Source: Bacteroidota bacterium (GTDB lineage Bacteria; Bacteroidota; Rhodothermia; Balneolales; Balneolaceae). From it: DNA of 9,905 nt. Shown here piece after piece: positions 7,028 to 9,905 of this stretch. The notes beneath the pieces were generated by a model. The model was not told the origin of the DNA. It made no database searches and was given only the letters and a program-made list of their open reading frames with translations. The stretch covers positions 1 to 9,905 of the forward strand of contig JAGXIS010000033.1 of assembly GCA_024635465.1 (NCBI GenBank), read 5' to 3'. The stretch's first letter is position 1, and every line of letters starts with the position of its first letter. The position numbers and the translations under genes are program-made.

Positions 7028-8725
7028 ATGAATATTAATATCAAAGCTCAGAATAGTAACACCTATGATGCAATCGTTGTAGGTACCGGAATTAGCGGAG
7101 GATGGGCCGCTAAGGAACTTACAGAAAAAGGTTTAAATACATTAGTACTCGAAAGAGGCAGGGATGTTAAACATGTTGAAGATTATCCTACGATGCTTAA
7201 AGATCCATGGGAGTTGCCAAACAATGACCAGTTATCTGCTGAAGAACTTAAAATGTATGAAAAACAGAGTAGAACCGGTTATACCGTACGTGAATCCACA
7301 AAACACTGGTGGGTAAAAGATCCCGAGCAGCCGTACAGAGAAGAGAAACCCTTTAATTGGATCAGAGGGTACCATGTTGGCGGGAAGTCTCTCATGTGGG
7401 GACGCCAGAGCTATCGGTTATCACCAATGGATTTTGAGGCAAATGCAAAAGACGGAATTGGCGTAGATTGGCCGATACGATATAGTGATCTTGAGGATTG
7501 GTACTCATACGTAGAAAGATTTGCCGGGATTAGTGGTCAGGCTGAAGGTTTACCTCAACTACCGGATAGTGTTTTCCAACCGCCTATGGAGCTTAATTGT
7601 CTGGAAGAACATTTTAAGCAAAGTATCAAAGATCGTTTCGACAGGATGCTGACGATTGGAAGAGTGGCGAATTTGACCGAGCCTAAAGATGGAAGAGGGA
7701 TGTGCATGAGTCGTAACCTATGCATTAGAGGGTGTCCATATGGGGGGTATTTCAGCAGTAACGCATCAACCTTACCTATGGCAGCTGCGACAGGTAATAT
7801 GACACTCAGGCCTCACTCAATTGTTAATAGCGTTATCTACGATGAAGGTTCAGGTAAAGCAACAGGTGTAGAAGTCATCGATTCTGAAACAGGTGAAATG
7901 ATTGAATTTTATTCAAAAATCATTTTTCTCAATGCATCAACTGTGAACACTACACTCATCATGTTAAATTCCAGATCTAACCGGTTCCCAAATGGACTCG
8001 GTAATGACTCCGGTGAGTTGGGACACAATTTAATGGATCACCATTTAAGTGTTGGCGCCAGTGGTCAATACGATGGTTTTGAGGACAAATACTACTGGGG
8101 TAGAAGACCTAATGGTTTTTATATACCCAGATTTAGAAATTTAGATTCTAGTAACCGCGATTATATTCGGGGTTTTGGATATCAGGGAGGGGGTAGCCGT
8201 GAGAGCTGGGTTGCAGCTGTCAGGGAATTGGCAATTGGAAAACAATTGAAGGAATTTGTACAGACACCGGGAACATGGACTTTAGGGATGGGTGGTTTTG
8301 GAGAAACTCTACCTTATCATTCTAATAGAATGTATCTTAATTTTGAACAAACAGATAAATGGGGTCAACCCACTGTTGTATTTGATAGTGAGTTAAAGGA
8401 GAATGAACTGCTCATGAGAAAAGATATGATGAATGATGCTGCTGAGATGCTGGAAGCTGCCGGTTTTAAAAATATCATTACTTATGATGCTCAACCACCT
8501 TTGGGACATGGTATTCATGAAATGGGCACCGCACGAATGGGTAATGATCCGAAAACTTCTGTACTTAATGGTTGGAATCAGATACATTCAGTAAAGAATG
8601 TTTTTGTAACAGATGGAGCCTGTATGACCTCTTCAGCCTGTCAGAATCCATCCTTAACATATATGGCACTTACTGCAAGAGCAGCAAATTACGCATCGGA
8701 AGAATTAAAAAAAGGCAATCTGTAA
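7028..8725 (+). CDS. GMC-family FAD oxidoreductase (sugar/polyol dehydrogenase large subunit)
   Basis: Oxidises an alcohol or sugar hydroxyl, passing electrons from FAD. The 565-residue protein begins with the FAD Rossmann motif VVGTGISGG (17-25) and LVLERG. Next come the GMC loop GGKSLMWGRQSYRL (about 118-131) and the family C-terminus: HEMGTARMG with catalytic His497, VFVTDGACMTSSACQNPSLT with Asn540 as the second active-site residue, then MALTARAA. Cysteines C226, C232 and C236 (in MCMSRNLCIRGCPYGG) lie in the region where three-subunit FAD glucose dehydrogenases hold an iron-sulfur cluster; their role here is inferred. ATG 7028 is preferred; TTG codons at 6998 and 7001 would add ten or nine residues, with no better ribosome site. 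There is no signal peptide of its own. The next gene, 17 bases downstream, encodes the Tat-bearing small subunit, so co-export as a folded pair is likely. The sugar substrate is unknown. Confidence 0.9.
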   Translation: MNINIKAQNSNTYDAIVVGTGISGGWAAKELTEKGLNTLVLERGRDVKHVEDYPTMLKDPWELPNNDQLSAEELKMYEKQSRTGYTVRESTKHWWVKDPEQPYREEKPFNWIRGYHVGGKSLMWGRQSYRLSPMDFEANAKDGIGVDWPIRYSDLEDWYSYVERFAGISGQAEGLPQLPDSVFQPPMELNCLEEHFKQSIKDRFDRMLTIGRVANLTEPKDGRGMCMSRNLCIRGCPYGGYFSSNASTLPMAAATGNMTLRPHSIVNSVIYDEGSGKATGVEVIDSETGEMIEFYSKIIFLNASTVNTTLIMLNSRSNRFPNGLGNDSGELGHNLMDHHLSVGASGQYDGFEDKYYWGRRPNGFYIPRFRNLDSSNRDYIRGFGYQGGGSRESWVAAVRELAIGKQLKEFVQTPGTWTLGMGGFGETLPYHSNRMYLNFEQTDKWGQPTVVFDSELKENELLMRKDMMNDAAEMLEAAGFKNIITYDAQPPLGHGIHEMGTARMGNDPKTSVLNGWNQIHSVKNVFVTDGACMTSSACQNPSLTYMALTARAANYASEELKKGNL

Positions 8726-8742
8726 CCAATAATCGATTTATA

Positions 8743-9306
8743 ATGGAACGTAGAGAAGCGATAAAAAGAACAGCTGCAATAATGGGGGGAGTCATATTTG
8801 CACCTTCAATTTTTGGTGTTTTAAGTGGTTGTACTGCAACCGGTGATCCATGGAAACCTGTGTTATTTAATCAGAGTCAGGCAAATTTGACAAAATCACT
8901 CGCAGAAACCATTATCCCTGAGACGGATACTGCCGGAGCCATCGAAGTTGGGGTACCGGGTTTCATGGAAAAAATGGTAAATGAAGTCTATACCGAAGAA
9001 CAACGAATGGTTTTCCTTGAAGGTTTGGATTCTTTTGATTCTGTATGCATGAATTCAACCGGTAACCTTTTTGCCGATCTCTCTTCTGATGAGCAATTAG
9101 AGTATGCTACTGAAATGAATAGATTAGCTTTATCGGATCAACCTATGGGTGTTCTCAATTTTTTCCTTCTGTTCAAAGAGCTCACAATGGTGGGATATTT
9201 CACTTCAGAAGTCGGTGCGACTCAGGTTTTAAGATATGAACCTGTTCCGGGTTATTACGATGGATGTATGCCATTTGAAGAAGTGGGACGTACCTGGGCT
9301 ACATAG
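8743..9306 (+). CDS. Gluconate 2-dehydrogenase subunit 3 family protein, Tat lipoprotein
   Basis: Small partner subunit of a GMC dehydrogenase, thought to carry the complex through the Tat system and stabilise it. The 187-residue protein starts MERREAIKRTAAIMGG with a twin-arginine pair (3-4), a hydrophobic stretch to about 27 and a lipobox LSGC with Cys30. It should be exported folded and lipid-anchored on the outer face of the inner membrane or beyond. The mature part shows the family signature LTKSLAETIIPETDTAGA (49-66) and VGVPGFMEKMV, then a C-terminal Gly/Tyr-rich end (GYFTSEVGATQVLRYEPVPG, YYDGCMPFEEVGRTWAT). I chose the ATG at 8743: it begins exactly at the Tat signal, while the longer open frame from 8572 overlaps the GMC gene out of frame. 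No cytochrome subunit follows, so the electron acceptor is not encoded here. Confidence 0.9.
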   Translation: MERREAIKRTAAIMGGVIFAPSIFGVLSGCTATGDPWKPVLFNQSQANLTKSLAETIIPETDTAGAIEVGVPGFMEKMVNEVYTEEQRMVFLEGLDSFDSVCMNSTGNLFADLSSDEQLEYATEMNRLALSDQPMGVLNFFLLFKELTMVGYFTSEVGATQVLRYEPVPGYYDGCMPFEEVGRTWAT

Positions 9307-9461
9307 TTTGGGTTCTCTGAATGAATCGATTGTAGTTTACAGGTGGTGCATTAAAATCTCTTATCTTCGTTGAATATCATTAGCATTTCCAATTGGGTTT
9401 GTCCAATGAATGACTGTGTGAATGTGTAAATAATTTGATATCAACAATTTAGTCAGGTATA

Positions 9462-9905
9462 ATGAGAATAGATCCGAAACACTTTAATAAGTTTATAGCA
9501 TTTTGTGCTGTAATAACCATCGTCGTTATAATCTTCAGTACATTTCACTATTCACAACAACAGACATCTGATTTTCAAACCAGAATAGATGATGTAGAAT
9601 TTAATAATCTCTCCTTTTATTCCTACTCTGAAGAAGATTCTTTAAGAATAAGTGACTTGGCAGATAAACCTGTTGTCATTCATTTTTGGGCAACATGGTC
9701 GGGTAAATCGCTAAGTGTGAATCAATTTTTATTGGAATACAGCACTCAACGTGATGATCTAAATGTGATCGCAGTATCAGTCAAGGATGCTGAAAATCTG
9801 ATTTTGGAATACATAGATTCAAATCACTACTCCTTTCATTTTGTAGAAGGAACTGAATTCTATCAATCTGAATTAATACCAGGTATTCCGACTCAAATAT
9901 TATTA
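9462..9905 (+). CDS. Membrane-anchored thioredoxin-fold (TlpA-like) protein without redox cysteines, partial
   Basis: The frame opens at ATG 9462, with AGG at 9455-9457 as a weak ribosome site, and runs open for 148 codons off the right edge. Residues about 11-28 (FIAFCAVITIVVIIFSTF) form one membrane anchor, leaving the rest outside the cytoplasm. The following domain looks like TlpA/ResA: KPVVIHFWATWSGKS, a predicted beta strand LNVIAVSV, and IPGIPTQ with the cis-proline that packs against the active site. Where thioredoxins have WCGPC this protein has WSGKS, so both catalytic cysteines are replaced by Ser. It cannot act as a dithiol oxidoreductase; a chaperone, binding or structural role is possible. 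It follows the dehydrogenase pair by 155 bases on the same strand, so operon membership is uncertain. Family call good, function unknown. Confidence 0.78.
   Translation, partial: MRIDPKHFNKFIAFCAVITIVVIIFSTFHYSQQQTSDFQTRIDDVEFNNLSFYSYSEEDSLRISDLADKPVVIHFWATWSGKSLSVNQFLLEYSTQRDDLNVIAVSVKDAENLILEYIDSNHYSFHFVEGTEFYQSELIPGIPTQILL

Noticed and set aside
8572..8742. 57-residue N-terminal extension of the subunit 3 protein
   Set aside because: It overlaps the conserved C-terminus of the GMC gene in another frame; the Tat signal begins exactly at the ATG at 8743.

Overview
The window is AT-rich, has few strong Shine-Dalgarno sites and uses some TTG starts. Its xylulokinase resembles Bacteroidota-type XylB, and it carries a Tat-exported GMC oxidoreductase with a gluconate-dehydrogenase-subunit-3 partner. 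Together these suggest a Bacteroidota/Balneolota-type heterotroph. This is inferred from protein character only; there is no rRNA or other phylogenetic marker here.

Layout. Positions 1-1270 (minus) hold a xylulokinase gene interrupted by a one-base frameshift and running off the left edge. Positions 1271-1648 are intergenic and contain a tight row of four palindromes. Positions 1649-5536 (plus) hold a compact three-gene cassette: an asparagine-synthetase-like ATP-dependent ligase that lacks its glutaminase nucleophile, a radical SAM enzyme, and a flavoprotein of the flavin-dependent halogenase fold. Positions 5592-6464 (minus) encode a PfkB-family sugar kinase (probable fructokinase), convergent with the cassette. 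Positions 6465-6997 are mostly noncoding but include a decayed Tat signal-peptide gene. Positions 7028-9306 (plus) encode a GMC oxidoreductase and its small Tat-lipoprotein partner. From 9462 to the right edge there is a membrane-anchored thioredoxin-fold protein in which both redox cysteines are serine.

How the parts fit. The sugar kinases (xylulose, fructose) and the GMC/subunit-3 pair fit carbohydrate use: cytoplasmic phosphorylation and probable periplasmic sugar or polyol oxidation. The three-gene cassette does not fit primary sugar metabolism. An amide-bond-forming ligase, a radical SAM enzyme and a halogenase-like flavoprotein look like a small biosynthetic or modification pathway for an unknown product. 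It is the most interesting part of the window. No carrier protein, precursor peptide, transporter or flavin reductase is visible beside it, so the substrate cannot be read from the sequence.
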